Origin: Ichthyophthirius multifiliis | Taxonomy: Eukaryota > Ciliophora > Oligohymenophorea > Hymenostomatida | DNA: 64,000 bases | Assembly: GCF_000220395.1 (NCBI RefSeq) | Contig: NW_004086143.1 | Location: 1 to 64,000, forward strand | Reading direction: 5' to 3' | Part shown: positions 37,165-49,982 of the stretch, piece after piece | Numbering within the stretch: the first letter of the stretch is position 1 | Layout: each line of letters starts with the position of its first letter | Notes under the pieces: model-generated | Database searches by the model: none | What the model was told of the DNA's origin: nothing | The model's input: only the letters and a program-made list of their open reading frames with translations | Made by a program: the position numbers and the translations under genes

Positions 37165-40100
37165 TTTTTATTTATATATTTCTTTTTAAATTTTATTTTA
37201 TGTTTAAAAAAATTAAATAATAATAATTAAAAATATAAAAAAACTTAGTAAATATATATATATATATTCTTTCTTATTTTTAAGATTAAAAATAATAATG
37301 ATTGTTTTTAATAAGTTTTTATATTTATACATTTTCTTTTTTTTAAAAAAAAGATAAAAAATTTTATATATTTAAAAGTTTAATATAAAGATCTTTAAAT
37401 AATATATTTTTTAAAATATAAAAAACTAAAAAATCTATATAAAAAATCTTATTTATAACAATTTTTTTAAGTTTGCTATATTTTATTATTTTATTTATTA
37501 TTAATTCAATTATTTTAGATTTTTCTTTTGAAAAAAAAAAAAACGTAAATAATTATATTTTATTATAATAAATAAGAAATATAAAATAAATACTATTATT
37601 TGTTAATATCAATATAAATATTTAAAAAAAATTTAAAACACTATAACTTATTTAAAAAAAATAATATAGTATCATTTTTTGCATAATAAAATAATTTTTA
37701 ATATTTAATAATTAAAAAATAATATATATATATAATTTTTATTTAAATTTTTAATTATTTATTAATAAAATTTAAATTCAAAGATATATATATAAAATTT
37801 TTAATATTATTGAATATAAAAATATAAAATAAATAAATATAAAAAATGTATAAAATTTAGATTTAGTATTCAATATATAAAAATTAGTTAATTAATATAT
37901 ATAGCTTTTATTAAGATTTAAAATTTTTTTTTTTTTATTAATAAAAAAATAGAAAAAATTTAAATTATTTATTTATTAAAAAAAATATTTACATTTTAAT
38001 AAAAAGATATATTATTAAAATAGATTATAACATAAAATCATTATTTTATAATATTAAAAAATAAGTATATGTGTATTATATAATTTTTTTTTTTTAAGCA
38101 TATTATTTATTATTAAATAAAAATATTAAATTTAAAAATACTAATTTATAAAAAATGGATATTTAAGATTAAAAATAAAAGAAATTTTAAAATATATAAA
38201 TTAATATATATATATATATATATATTTATTTATTTTATTTATATGTATTATATATATAATAAATTAAATAAATATATAAATTAATATATAAATATATATA
38301 CATTATATTTTTAATTTACAATTTTATATAAATAATTTTAATAAATATTTTATTAAATTTATAATTTTTCGATCTATTTTTTTAAAAAAAATTGTAACAT
38401 TACATATTTTTTTTTTTACAAGAATTTTTATATACGTATATTACTTTTAATCTTTTATAAAATAATATAAAGCATCATAAAAATTGTTTTTAAAAAATGA
38501 TTTTTTTTCTTCTATTTTATTATTATTATGAAATTCTTTATAGCTATTCTAATTAATTTTCAATAAATAAAAATTAAAAGTAATTATTTATACACTTAAA
38601 AATATAATTAATATTATATTTAATATATAATATATTCCTTTTTTTTGAAATGATTATATATAAAAAAATATTAATCTCGATAATAAATACATTTAAACTT
38701 TTTTTTTATATAAAATTTATTTTTTGTTTATCTAAAATGTATAATTTCTTATATCAAATAATTAAAAATAAATAAAACCTAAACATTTTATTTTTTTAAT
38801 CTATATTTATACACTATATAAATATTTAGTTTAAATCATTAAATGAATTCATTTTTTTTTATAATCTTTATAAATACATACCATATATTTAGAAAAAGCT
38901 GTAAATTATTTTTTATTTTATTTCAAATTGCTTTAAATAAATTGTTTTTTTTCATTTTTTTATATCTGTATTTATCTAGACTTAAAAATTAATTGTTTTT
39001 AATTATATTGTATATTTAAATTTATACTTTAATATATACTTTTTTTATCTAAAATTTTCATTTATATATAAAATATATTCCTAAAAATATACTATTTTTA
39101 CATAAATCTTTTTAAATAATATTTACTATAATATAAAATTACTATATTATAATATATGCGTCTCTTTTTAAAATACTTAACTCCTATACACATTTATATG
39201 TTAAATCTGTATTAAAATATACTCTTTTATTTCCTAGAATTTGCAAATGAATATGTTCTTGTATTTCCGAAATCTTAAACTCTATATCTTCTTGCTTTCT
39301 CCAATTACATATGTACTTGCATTTCTAAATTTTTTAAGCTAATATATAATTATATATCTTCATATCGTAAATACATATATAAAAAAAATATTAAACTTAT
39401 ATCAAGAAATACGCTATTATATAGTCTAATATTATAAATATTTTTAATTGTACTTAAGAAATATAGAATTTTTTAACAAAATATTGCGAAAAAGTATACT
39501 AGATTTTATACAATATAATAAAAAGAATACTATATTAACATATATTATTAAAATATTAGTAAATATTTAGTAAAAAATTTGTGAAATATTTATAATATTT
39601 TTTTTTTTTTTGTGAAAATATTATTGTAATTATTATGAAGATTTATATGAATTTAATAAAAAAATATTAAAAATTCAGTATACTTTTTATTATGGATTTT
39701 TTGGTGTTATTTTATTCTATAAAAATTTCTTAAAAAATAAATAAATTATATTCCCTTTTTCTTTTTATAATCTTATTTATCTTTTTTTATATAATAAAAA
39801 TGTCTTTTTTATAAAATTTTGTATTAGTTTTAAAAGAATTTTATTATTTATTACTAATTCCTATTTTTTTATTATTAGAACTATTTTAGGATATATAATG
39901 TACTTTTAATAACTTAATGATAGTCTTTATATTATAGTAAAATAAGGGTTTATAAAGATTATTTGAATCATTAATTCAATAATAATAAATATTTTTAACT
40001 TTTTTAGTTATTTAGTTTTTTTTTTTTATAGTTTAAAATTAATTCAGATTGGATAAGGAAGATATATTTTTATTTTATAAAAATAAAGAATTCATATATA

Positions 40101-40427
40101 AGTTTTATAACTGTTTTAATTGTGTTTTTTTTATATATTTATTATTTATAAATTAATGAAGAAAAAAAAAAAAGGACAAAAAAATAAAGAAATAAAGCGG
40201 ATATGGAAAAAATAAAATAAATAAATCAATATTTTAAATAAGAAAATATTACAATATATAATAAGTGATAAAAACAATGAAAATATAACATTATATTTAA
40301 ATAAAAAAACTTATATATAAAAAATAAAGAAGATATAGTATATAAATATTTAAAAAAATATAATTATTTTATTAGTTTTTAAAAAATGTGATATTTATTT
40401 ATGTGTAAAATAATAATATATTTATAT

Positions 40428-40465
<38 letters not shown>

Positions 40466-41120
40466 TATATTTAAGATAAAAAATAATTATTAACAAAAAA
40501 AAATAAAAAGTAATTAATATAAATAAAAATAAGTTTAGAAATATTTAATATATAAAGTTAGCTTATAAAAAATATTGTTAGAAATATAAACGATATAAAT
40601 AAATTTAAAATATTTTAAATTAAAACAACATAAAAAAATTATGTATATAATATATATATAAATTATATATTATACTTTTATATTTAAATATATATAAATT
40701 ATACATATTTTATTTTAGATTTTTAAAATTTTGATATTTGATATATTTTTTATTAATTTTTTTTTTAAAATTTATTGTTTTTATTTATATTAAAAAAATT
40801 TTTTTTTAATTTCTATGAAAATATTATAATATTAAATATTTTTTTTTTTTTAAAAATAATCTTATTTTTTATTTTCAAATTAAATATATTTTCTTTTATT
40901 TATTTTATAATAATAATTATTTTTTTTTTACTAATAAATATTATAATATTTTTATTTTTTTAATTATTTAATAATTATATATAATTTTTTACAACATAAA
41001 AATTAATAAATTATGATATTTTTATTTTTTCTTATTTATTTCATTAAATTAATATTTTCAATATAAATTAAATTGGTTATTCCTTTAATTTAATTTAAGT
41101 TTTATACGAATTTAAAGATT
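37165..41120. other. 4-kb A/T spacer with one G/C-richer island
   Basis: This is the longest gene-poor stretch in the window, almost all A/T with several (TA)n tracts (38205-38224, 40422-40466). The island 39150-39345 is richer in G and C. On the minus strand it reads as charged helical sequence in two overlapping frames, without a start or clear exon borders, and could be a gene relic. The T-rich frame 40775-40963 is poly-Phe/Ile noise. Confidence 0.5.
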
Positions 41121-41129
41121 AAATGAATT

Positions 41130-43140
41130 AATTATAATTAAAATATTAAAAAATTAGTAATATATATGCTTAAAATATGATAATATTATAGCAAAAATAT
41201 GAAGATAAATTCTAAAAATATTAAATAGAAATATAAAAATTTTTTGAAACAGTTTAAGAAATTGAAAAAATTAAAACATTAAAAAATATGTTCTGTTAAG
41301 AAAGAATTATTATTTTTAATTCTTTAAAAAACTATAAAATTTTTTATAAATAATATTTAAATTTTATAAGATAATTTCAAAAAAGATTTTAGTTATTAAA
41401 ATTTTGACAAATTTAATAATTTTTTTTAAATCCTTTCTTCTATTTTAACTTAAAACGAGTTTTTTTAATTAACTTAAATAAATTAATAAATATAATAACA
41501 TCAATAATTTTAAAATCTTATTTAATTAAAATAACATTATGGCTCTTAAAGTGAAAAAATAATATTAAAAGAAGTTTAAAGTGCTTAAATAGATTAAATG
41601 AAATTCCAAAATATAAAAACTAATGATAATTCTTAAAGTGATTAAATTAATTAAATTCAAAAAAATAGTTAAAGTGCTTAAATAGAACATTTTTTTGAAA
41701 AAAACTAAAGTATATAAATAGGAAAAATAAATATAGATTAAAGCATATATATAGAATATATTTATAATAGCGATTAATGCCTATAAATAGAAGATATTGT
41801 TAATAAAGATTAAAATAAATAAATATAAGTTACTCTTAAAAAAGATTAAAGTATATAAATATGAGATATTGCTAATAAATATTAAAGTTTATAAATAGGA
41901 GATATTATTAATAAAGATTAGAGTATTTAAATAGATAATATTACCAATAAAGATAAGAATGTAGTATAAATAGTAGACACTTTTAATAAAAATTCAAGTG
42001 TATAAATAAGAGATATTTTTAATAAAGATTAGAGTCTTTAAACAGTAGATACTTTTAATAACGATTAGATTGTTTTAATAGATAATAATATACATAATGA
42101 TTAAAAATTATAAATAGAAGATGTTTTAGAAGTAAATTAGAGTGTCTAAATAAAAAATATAAATAAAGATAAGAGTGTTTAAATAGGAAAAATAAATAAA
42201 GATTAGAGTTAATAAATAGAAGATCTTACTAATAAAATTTAAAGTGTATAAATAGGAGTTATTTCTTAAGGAAATTAAAGTGTATTAATAGGAATTATTA
42301 CCAATAAAGATTAAAAAGGGTAAATAGGGAATATTTTTAATAAAGACTATAATATGAAAACAGATAATGTTATTAATAAAGACTAAAGTGTTGGAAACAG
42401 AAGATTTTCGAGAATAATAAAATATTAAAAGGAATTTTTAGAAAATTTTAAGAACCTAAAAAAAGGGTTAGATGAGGACTATAATAATTAAAATTTAAAT
42501 AATAATGATAAATATGATGATTAATATATAACCAATAAGGATAAACAAGATTAAAATAAAAAATAAGGAATAAATTATAAATAATAAGACTTAAAATATA
42601 AACTATATGGATTATAGTGTCGATATAAAGGACTTAAGTATGGATATTCGGGGAATTTAATAAAAAGGAAGAAATAAATAAAATAAAAAAATAAAGTTTA
42701 GAAAATAAAAAAGGCATTGATATTAAAATAATAGAGAGTAGTAACTTTAAAAAAATAATATAAAAATTTATTGAAATAGTGGATGAAATAAACAATTTTG
42801 ATTAATATTAATATTAATATATATTAATAAGAATTTATAAATACTTCTATAAAAGATTCTTAATTTATTAATCAAATAAAATCTGGAAATAAATTCATTA
42901 AATAAGATTAGGAATATTAATTTCTAATATTAGATAAATAATATATTCAACTTATTGAAGATAAACAGGACATTGAAAAATGTTAAAAAATATTAAATTT
43001 ATAAGAATAATTTAAGCTTAGTCAGAGAATATATATTGAAGAATATTTGGAAGAATTCTAAAGAGTTTAATAATAAAAATTAACTTAAATTTAATAATTA
43101 AAAAATAATTAATTTATACGAATAAGATAAGACGAATGTA
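41130..43140 (+). pseudogene. Gene with ~12-residue tandem repeats and coiled-coil ends; frame damaged
   Basis: Read with ciliate code, the region codes for a coiled-coil N part (QKYEDKFQKYQIEIQKFFE, EIEKIKTLKNMFCQE near 41200-41310) and a Gln-rich linker. About 20 imperfect copies of a 12-residue unit of the form N-K-D-Q-S-V-Q-I-G-D-I-x follow (41580-42400). The last part is a charged coiled coil (KEFLENFKNLKKGLDEDYNN near 42440; DKQDIEKCQKILNLQEQF near 42970). Two defects show. A frame change near 41370-41405 separates the first coiled coil from the repeats. An in-frame TGA at 41862-41864 sits exactly where other repeats have GGA (Gly). No clear stop follows the last coiled coil. It could be a pseudogene, a gene with sequencing errors, or one with unseen tiny introns. 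Family unknown. Confidence 0.55.
41580..42400 (+). repeat. Coding tandem repeat, 36-nt (12-aa) period, about 20 copies
   Basis: Units resemble AATAAAGATTAAAGTGTATA then AATAGGAGATATTATT. In the protein this is a repeated N-K-D-Q-S-V-Q-I-G-D-I block, with unit length mostly 12 and sometimes 11 or 13 codons. The periodic I/V with polar residues between suggests a short coil or beta-solenoid-like rung; this is inference. Confidence 0.75.
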
Positions 43141-43724
43141 AATATTATTAAAAATTATATTTTAATGAAAAATAATTATATATTAAATAATATAAAATTT
43201 TTATATCAAATATTTATTATAAATATATGTACCTAAAGTGTTAATTAATTAAAAAAATATATATATATAAATAGTTATTTTTTTTATTTATATATAAATA
43301 AATTATATTTTAATTATTTAATTTATATATTTTATATATAATAGTATTTTTGAATATTTCATATAAGATTATTAAATTTAATTTTTTTTTAAAAAAAAAG
43401 AAAACAAAATATATAAATAATAAATAAAATTATATATTATGAATATAAATAAAAAAAAATTATACATAATAAATTAATAAAATAAAATTAATATATTTAA
43501 TTTTATATCAAAAATTTAAATCTAATCAAATATAATTATTATTATTTTTTTATAAAAAAAATAATAAATTAAGCAAATTAATCATATTAGATTACAAAAA
43601 TTAAAACAGAATTCTTATATTTTTTGAATTACACTTACAATATCCATTTTAAATAAAAAAAAGCGTATTGAATAATAATAAAAAAAGAACTATAAAAACA
43701 TCTGGTTAAAATAAAAAAAAAAAA

Positions 43725-43779
<55 letters not shown>

Positions 43780-43979
43780 ATTATCTATACTAAAAAAAAC
43801 CTTTCTATTATTCTCAAACTATATTTGAAAAAAACTTCTTTATAATTTATAAAATACTAATAGAAACTAATAAAAAATATAAAAAAATATATAAACACAT
43901 ATATATACTTATTTTAAGTCGTCTTAAAATTAATATTTTTATATATAAAATTAAAAAACTTTATAAAATACAATTGTTT
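43141..43979. other. Spacer with AT microsatellite
   Basis: About 840 A/T bases with a (TA)n tract at 43730-43776. No gene is seen. Confidence 0.5.
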
Positions 43980-45026
43980 TCAAATATGTATTTAAATCCA
44001 TGGATGTTCCATTATTTACTCAATATTTAATCGTTTTTTCACATTATATTCCAACATTCCTTCTAGCAAAGATTTTAAATCATCTACATTAGTATATTAA
44101 GAATATAAATTTATCATAGAAGATACTTAATTCCAAAAAACCTCTTTATTAAATTACAAAAGTTAATAAATCTGATCTTTTTAATAACACCCATGCATAA
44201 AATATGGATTTTAATGAAATATAATCTAAAAGAGACTAACCCCATATGCAAAAACATCACATTTTTTTTCGTCAATAACAATACTCTAATCCATTCCTAA
44301 AAAATTGAAGATTTCCGGTGCAAAATAGCCAGGTTTTTTATTCAAAAAAAACCTAAAACACTCATTAAAATCTTTAAACCCTATTTTTTTCGCATAACCG
44401 AAATCCGCTAATTTAAATTAAGAATTTTCATCAAAAATAAATATATTATCCGGTTTTATATCATTATGTGCTATATTTTTTTCCTAATGTAAGTAAAATA
44501 AGGCAATTCCAATTTATTTTACCAATTTTTTAATTTTAATTATGTTACTTTATAGTAAATTTTCTCCTTTTTTCCATTCTACCTCATCAATTTCTGAGTT
44601 TTCTTCCTTCTTCTTGTATAAACATTACATTTTTTTAAAAAATTCTTACTTCTTTTATATGAGTACTTCAAAGCAGTCCTTCCCTCTTGCAAATTCACTC
44701 AATATATAAATCCCCTCTTTATGTTTTTTCAACTTTTTAGGCTCTAAAATATGCAAATTATTAATCCTTCGTGTTATATTATATTCATTTTCTAATAAAA
44801 TACTTGCTTTTTTAGATTATTCTTGTATTTTTCCGTCTTTATGTACTGTTATTACCTCCTTCATGACTAATGAATCGTTATTTATTATCGATATGATCTT
44901 ATATACGTCCGAATATATTATATTTGTTTAGGTTTTGGACTTGATAATATATTTTTAGACATATTTCGAATGCTAGTTTAGTAATTAATATGGCTTATTT
45001 TATTAGGAAAGTAATGATGAATTCAT
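43980..45026 (-). CDS. Atypical protein kinase, 348 aa, HRD changed to HND
   Basis: An intronless frame of 349 codons. The kinase core is recognisable. The likely ATP-site Lys is in DSLVMKEVITVHKDGK, the hinge is near IYILSEFARGKDCFEVL, the catalytic loop is HNDIKPDNIFIF, the metal motif is ADFGYAKK, and the APE motif is in KPGYFAPEIFNF. D-x-x-x-x-G (DVFAYG) is conserved. The fold ends with MLEYNVKKRLNIEQIMEHPW. The usual Gly-rich loop is not evident; the N-lobe starts YIIKSKTQTNIIYSDVYKII. The HRD Arg is Asn, so it is a non-RD kinase and probably does not depend on activation-loop phosphorylation. A Lys/Glu-rich insert (KKKEENSEIDEVEWKKGE) lies between the hinge and the catalytic loop. Catalytic Asp, Asn and DFG are kept, so activity is plausible. 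Ciliate kinomes are large and the subfamily is unclear. Confidence 0.82.
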
Positions 45027-46486
45027 TATTAATTGTTTTATTGATTTTTATTTTTTTTTTTAATAAAAAAAATTTATGATGGAAATATAAAAAATATGAA
45101 ATGTTTTTTTGGTTACTTCTTTTATGTAAATAATTATTATTTATAATTGTTTATATTATTTTTTTCCTCCTTTTTTGCTTTTTATTTTGTATTTTATTAT
45201 TATTATTTATATAAATATTTGTTATTTTTTCCCTCTAACTTATTAATATAATATTTTATATATGAAAGAAAAGTTATTTTTATAAAAATTTTTATATATG
45301 TATATGTTTTTCGAAATTAAAAAAAAAAAATCTAAAATTAGATTAATATATATTAATAAAATTTAAAAAATAAAAAATATATATTATTTATTTAATATTA
45401 TTATTTTTAATTAATTAATTATAAATCCTTTTATTTTTTTAAGGACAATTTTAAATTATTTTATTTAAAAAAATTATTTATACTTCACTTTTTAAATTAG
45501 ATTGTTAAAAGTCAAACTAATTAAAGAAAGACTTTAGAAACTCATATATATATAATTTATATAAAATTATTTAATTTCAAAGAATTAAATTATTATATAA
45601 CTAATTATTATTTATATAATAAAGATAAAGTCTAGTTATATATATGAAAGCACTAAAAATAATTAATATTCAAAAAATTTAAAATTAATTATAACTTTAG
45701 ATTTGTAGGCAGTCTTGAAAAAAAAAAAATATGATCTGCCTTTATAACTCCTTTTTATTTTTTTTGCATTTTAAATTTTTATTTAATTATTGATTTTATG
45801 GTAATTCATTTCCTTTGAAATTCAATATATACAATTTCTAATAATAATAATTTTTAAAAAGTCAATTTTTCCATTTTTTCTTGCCTTAAGTTTTTAAAAA
45901 AAATTATAGAAAAATAAAATACATCATAATCATAATAAGTAATAATTTTAAATAAAAAAGAATATAATAGATATTTATTCATCTATATTAATATGTATAA
46001 TGAAACATTTAGTTTATATTTAAAAAAAAAAAATACTCCTAAGAATTAGTATAAAATATATAAACTTCGTTTCTTTAATATTTCTCTACAGATTTGAAAT
46101 AAAGATAATTTAAACTTCAATATTAAATTTTTAATCTAAAATAAATTATTTAAGTCTTTAGCAATTAAAATATTTACTTTTTTTAATTTAAAATTAATTT
46201 TAAAATTTTATTTTATAAAATTAATCTGAAAAATTATCATTTTTATTAAATTACAAAAGATCCTATTATATAATTTTCGGAAATAGATGAAAATAAATTT
46301 AAATATAAAATATAATATAATAGTTTTTTATATAAAAAAACATAATTTGAGGTAATCATATAAAGAAAAATTTAATTATATATAAAAATAAGCAATGGAT
46401 ATATTTAAAATTATATTTATGAAAAAAAAAAAAAAAAAAAAACATAAATTGATATTTATTAAAAATAAAAATATTAAAAAAATAAA
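45027..46486. other. Divergent spacer with a small G/C hairpin
   Basis: About 1.46 kb between divergent genes. It is mostly A/T. At 45707-45741 an inverted repeat AGGCAG...CTGCCT (extendable by GA/TC with one bulge) flanks an A-rich loop and stands out from its surroundings. No frame of coding character was found. Confidence 0.5.
45707..45741. other. G/C inverted repeat, possible hairpin
   Basis: Arms AGGCAGTC and GATCTGCCT pair over eight base pairs with one bulge, around a poly-A loop. It may be part of a small RNA, but there is no box motif or Pol III terminator that I can identify. Confidence 0.3.
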
Positions 46487-47504
46487 ATGTCAAATATAGG
46501 AAAAGTAAGTGAATTTATATCAATATGTTTATAACTTACACTAGAATCATCTAAAATAATATCTTAAATATAAAAATCAGGTTCTCTAGGTGAACAATGG
46601 AAAGGAAAAAATGATCCTATGACAATAGCCGATTTGAAAAGCCAAGCATTAATAATAAAAGGAATTCGTTAATTTTTCCCTTAAATAAAAATAGTAGCCG
46701 AAGAATAAATAGAGTAAAAAAACAAAGCATAAAAAATAATAATAATAAAAAAAAAAAAGTTACACAGGAGATTTAAATTATGATTTCTAAAAATTAAATA
46801 AAAAATTGATTCCAGAATAATATTTCTTAAAAAACAACTTAAATAATTAATTAAATATATCTGATGCAGTAGTCTATATTGACCCTTTAGACGGTACTTT
46901 ATCCTATGTAAATGGAGAATTAGACTCCGTATGTACTCTTATAGGAGTTACAATAAACGGATTGCCCACAATAGGGATTGTAGGACAACATTATGATGAT
47001 AATAATTAATATAATCCGAAAATTTATTTCGCACATTCTTAGGTTAATCAAGTTTTTTATGCTTATGGAAGCGAATTAAATGAAGAAGGAAGATAGTTTT
47101 ATTTACCTTATGAATTTTAAAAACCTATTTATAATTCAAATTTGGATAATCTAGTAGCTACTATTTCCCAAAACAGAATTTCTTAGTAACAATTAGATAC
47201 CATATAAGCACTTAAGCCCGTTTAAATTATCAGAAAAGGAGGTTTTGGAAAAAAAGGGTTGATGGTATTAGAAAAATAAGCTGATTATTTAGTTTATTTA
47301 TCCAAAGGAGCATCTAGATGGGATATTTGTGCTTTGGAGGCTATAATATCAGCTGCTGGAGGATTTATTACTGATATAAATGCCAATAATTATTAATATG
47401 ATGAAAATATGGAAGATTTTCATAATTAAAATGGAGGTTTAATGTCAATGAAGAAAGAAGTTTTAGATTATATTTCAGGTTAACTTTCAGATTATAAAAT
47501 ATGA
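46487..47504 (+). CDS. BPNT1: 3'(2'),5'-bisphosphate nucleotidase (BPNT1/Hal2 family)
   Basis: This enzyme hydrolyses 3'-phosphoadenosine 5'-phosphate to AMP, clearing the inhibitory by-product of sulfation; it needs Mg2+ and is inhibited by Li+ and Na+. Two exons around a 46-nt intron (46714-46759) give 324 codons, 323 aa. Metal-binding motifs of the family are present: the early NDPMTIADLKSQ, the E-E pair in KIVAEEQ, the signature DPLDGT at about residue 117, and WDICALEAIISAAGG at about 262. The length fits BPNT1 (about 308 aa). Hydrophobic core strands around DSVCTLIGVTINGLPTIGIV are intact. A closely related inositol monophosphatase is the main alternative; the WDI and length favour BPNT1. 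Its start is 1.46 kb from the kinase start on the other strand. Confidence 0.9.
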
Positions 47505-47767
47505 ATTTTTATCGAGAATAATAAAAATATAAATTCTAAAAGATATTTTAACAAATAATATATATTTTTGTTTTTTTAATATAAAAATTCTTGTAAAAAA
47601 TAATAATAAATGAAAATATATATTAATTTTTTAAAACAAACTTATTAATATATATAAAAAATGAAATATATATTATTAGTATAATAAAAATATAATTAAT
47701 TAATTTATATTTATATTTTTGTTTAAATTAAATTCCTAAAAAAAAAATAAAAAAAAAGAAAAAAAAG
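47505..47767. other. Spacer downstream of BPNT1
   Basis: About 260 A/T bases ending in an A/G run just before the tRNA terminator. No gene is seen. Confidence 0.5.
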
Positions 47768-47774
47768 AAAAAAA
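47768..47774 (-). terminator. RNA polymerase III terminator of tRNA-Pro
   Basis: Seven consecutive T on the minus strand begin two bases after the tRNA discriminator; another T run follows. This is a standard Pol III stop. Confidence 0.75.
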
Positions 47775-47775
47775 G

Positions 47776-47847
47776 GGGGCAATCCGGGGATTGAACCCGG
47801 GACCTCTCGTACCCAAAACGAGAATCATACCACTAGACCAATTGCCC
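47776..47847 (-). tRNA. trnP-UGG: tRNA-Pro (anticodon UGG)
   Basis: A 72-base cloverleaf read on the minus strand. The acceptor is GGGCAAT paired with ATTGCCC. The D-arm has the A box GGTCTAGTGGTATGA. The anticodon stem CTCGT/ACGAG encloses the loop TTTGGGT, giving anticodon TGG. The T-arm has the B box GGTTCAATCC within CCGGG/CCCGG-type pairing, and the discriminator is C as in other Pro tRNAs. There is no intron. It is the only strongly G/C-rich segment for several kilobases and closely follows the eukaryotic tRNA-Pro consensus. Confidence 0.96.
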
Positions 47848-48001
47848 AATTAGATATATAATAATAATTAGATTCTAATAATGAATTTATTTATTAATAA
47901 ATTTTATAATAATATAATAAAAAAATTAATTAAATAAATAATATATATTTTATATAAATTTATCAGAAAATATATAAAAATTTATAATGTATTTTATATA
48001 T

Positions 48002-48038
<37 letters not shown>

Positions 48039-48123
48039 AATAATATTTTCAAATTATTAATTGCATAAAATAAATAAAAATTACAAAACTTTATTTTATT
48101 TTTAAAATAATTTTTTTTATAAA

Positions 48124-49225
48124 ATGGGTACATGCTGTGGAAAAAGAAAAGAAGAATATAATTAATAACCGTTATTTTAATAATAAAGAAAAATTTAATT
48201 TTTTATAAAAAACGATAATCTAAACATATATATAGCGAATAATTAATAATAGCATCCATAGCCTTAATAAAACAACAACGATATATAAGAATTATAATAC
48301 TAAGAAATAAAATCAAAACTTAATACAATCCATTCAAACGAAGATTTATAAGAAAACGATAAAGTAAAAAATGCTTAATAAAAAAAAAAAAACTTAAAAA
48401 AAAACTAAAAAAAAAAAAAAACTTAAAAAAAATAAAAACAAAAAAAAATTTAATTAAATAAAAAAAATAAAAAAGTAAATAAAATAATAAAATTTCTAAT
48501 TAAAAGATGAAAAAGAATAATAATATCCATAAATATAAATTTTAAAATAAAGTGAATAAGTAGAAGAAGATCCTTTTTTTAAAGAAGTATCCTAAATTTT
48601 AATAAGACATAAATTAAAATAAAACCAAGAAGAAGCAATAGAAGATGAAGAATATGAAAACAAAGAGACAATAAAAAAAAAAAAAAGAGACAATTCCATA
48701 ACATCTATTCTCCAAAAAGAATTCGATTAAGATCAGACAGATAAATTTTTAAAATAAATATCTCTTTAAGACCTAAATGCATCTCGAAGTAATTCTAAAT
48801 TAAACTCTCCAGAGAGAAAAACATATAATTTAAAAGAATAATGGGATTAGTAATAATATTATGATTTAATTAACTAATAAAAAAATGAAGCGAATAAAAT
48901 GGACGAAGAACTTAAAAAAATTGCTAGAAAAAATAAATACAAATAATTTAATTAAGCCCTTATTAATGATAATCCTTATTTCAGAAAATCATATTAAGCA
49001 TAAAATACTAACAATACAAAACTTTTGGGAATAAACTCTCTTGCTTCAAGTACTCATTCGCATAATTCTTCCGAATAAGGTATCAGAATGTCAAAGTAAT
49101 AAAATAAATCCGAATTTTCGAAAAAGCCAAGTTAATAAAATAGCTAAGAAAACAGTCATTCCAATTTAAAAAGTATATTTATTGCTGAAAAAGATTTAGA
49201 AAAATTAGAATATACTTAAGCCTGA
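48124..49225 (+). CDS. Gln/Lys-rich protein with N-terminal acylation motif
   Basis: The ATG at 48124 starts MGTCCGKRKEE: Gly2 followed by two Cys and basic residues, the pattern for N-myristoylation plus palmitoylation, so the protein is likely membrane-anchored. The first exon is Gln/Asn-rich (TAA codons). A shift of frame across the A-rich stretch about 48360-48480 requires an intron, beginning near GTAAAAAATG. The second part reads EEDPFFKEVSQILIRHKLKQ, a poly-Lys patch, SLQDLNASRSNSKLNSPERK, a helical region DEELKKIARKNKYKQF, a Ser-rich stretch, and ends SIFIAEKDLEKLEYTQA at TGA 49223-49225. No domain is recognised. Ser-rich basic motifs look like kinase targets, which is inference. Exact intron borders are uncertain. 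Confidence 0.6.
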
Positions 49226-49942
49226 ATAACTAAAAATAAAAATTTAAATATTATTTTTAATTAAAAACAAAATAAATATATATATATATATATATAAATA
49301 ATTAAATATAGTTTTTAAATCTAATTAAATATTCAATATAAAAATTATTTATATCATAAAAAATAAAATCATTTTATAATCCATATATGATGATCATTCA
49401 ATTTAAACCTAATATTCTTTTGGTAATATGACTTTATTTAAATAAACATGACTTGGAGGAAAAAAAGTTCCTAAACACCATAAACATAAGTTTATTTAAG
49501 AAAATGAATTATACATAAGTAATAGTCTATTTTTTAATTAATTTATAATGATTTGCTAAATAATTATATTATATTAGATAAAAAAATTCTTTAAAATTTA
49601 AATAAGTAAACCATAAATAAATGAAATATATAAAAAAAATTAAAAATATATAGATATAGTTATAAATTAAAATATGTGCTATTCTAATTCATTATAAAAT
49701 AACAAACAAAAAAAAACTAAAGTAAGTAAACAATAAAAAAATAGTAAATTTTTAATATTATAAAAAATAATTAGTTTTTGTGTGAATATATATTTATTTA
49801 GAGATATTAAAATAAAATTATAATATTAAAAATAAAACATGTTTTTAAAAATAATAGATATAAAAATATAATAAAAGTAAATATATAAAATAATTTTATA
49901 TATTTTTCTATATTTATTAGATATATATAAATAAATAAAAAA

Positions 49943-49982
<40 letters not shown>

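Noticed and set aside
40775-40963. Phe/Ile-rich frame
   Set aside because: Noise in a T-rich spacer with no start context or motif.
49674-49730. MCYSNSLQNNKQKKTK followed by GTAAGT
   Set aside because: Good first-exon look, but no second exon could be found; too short to call.
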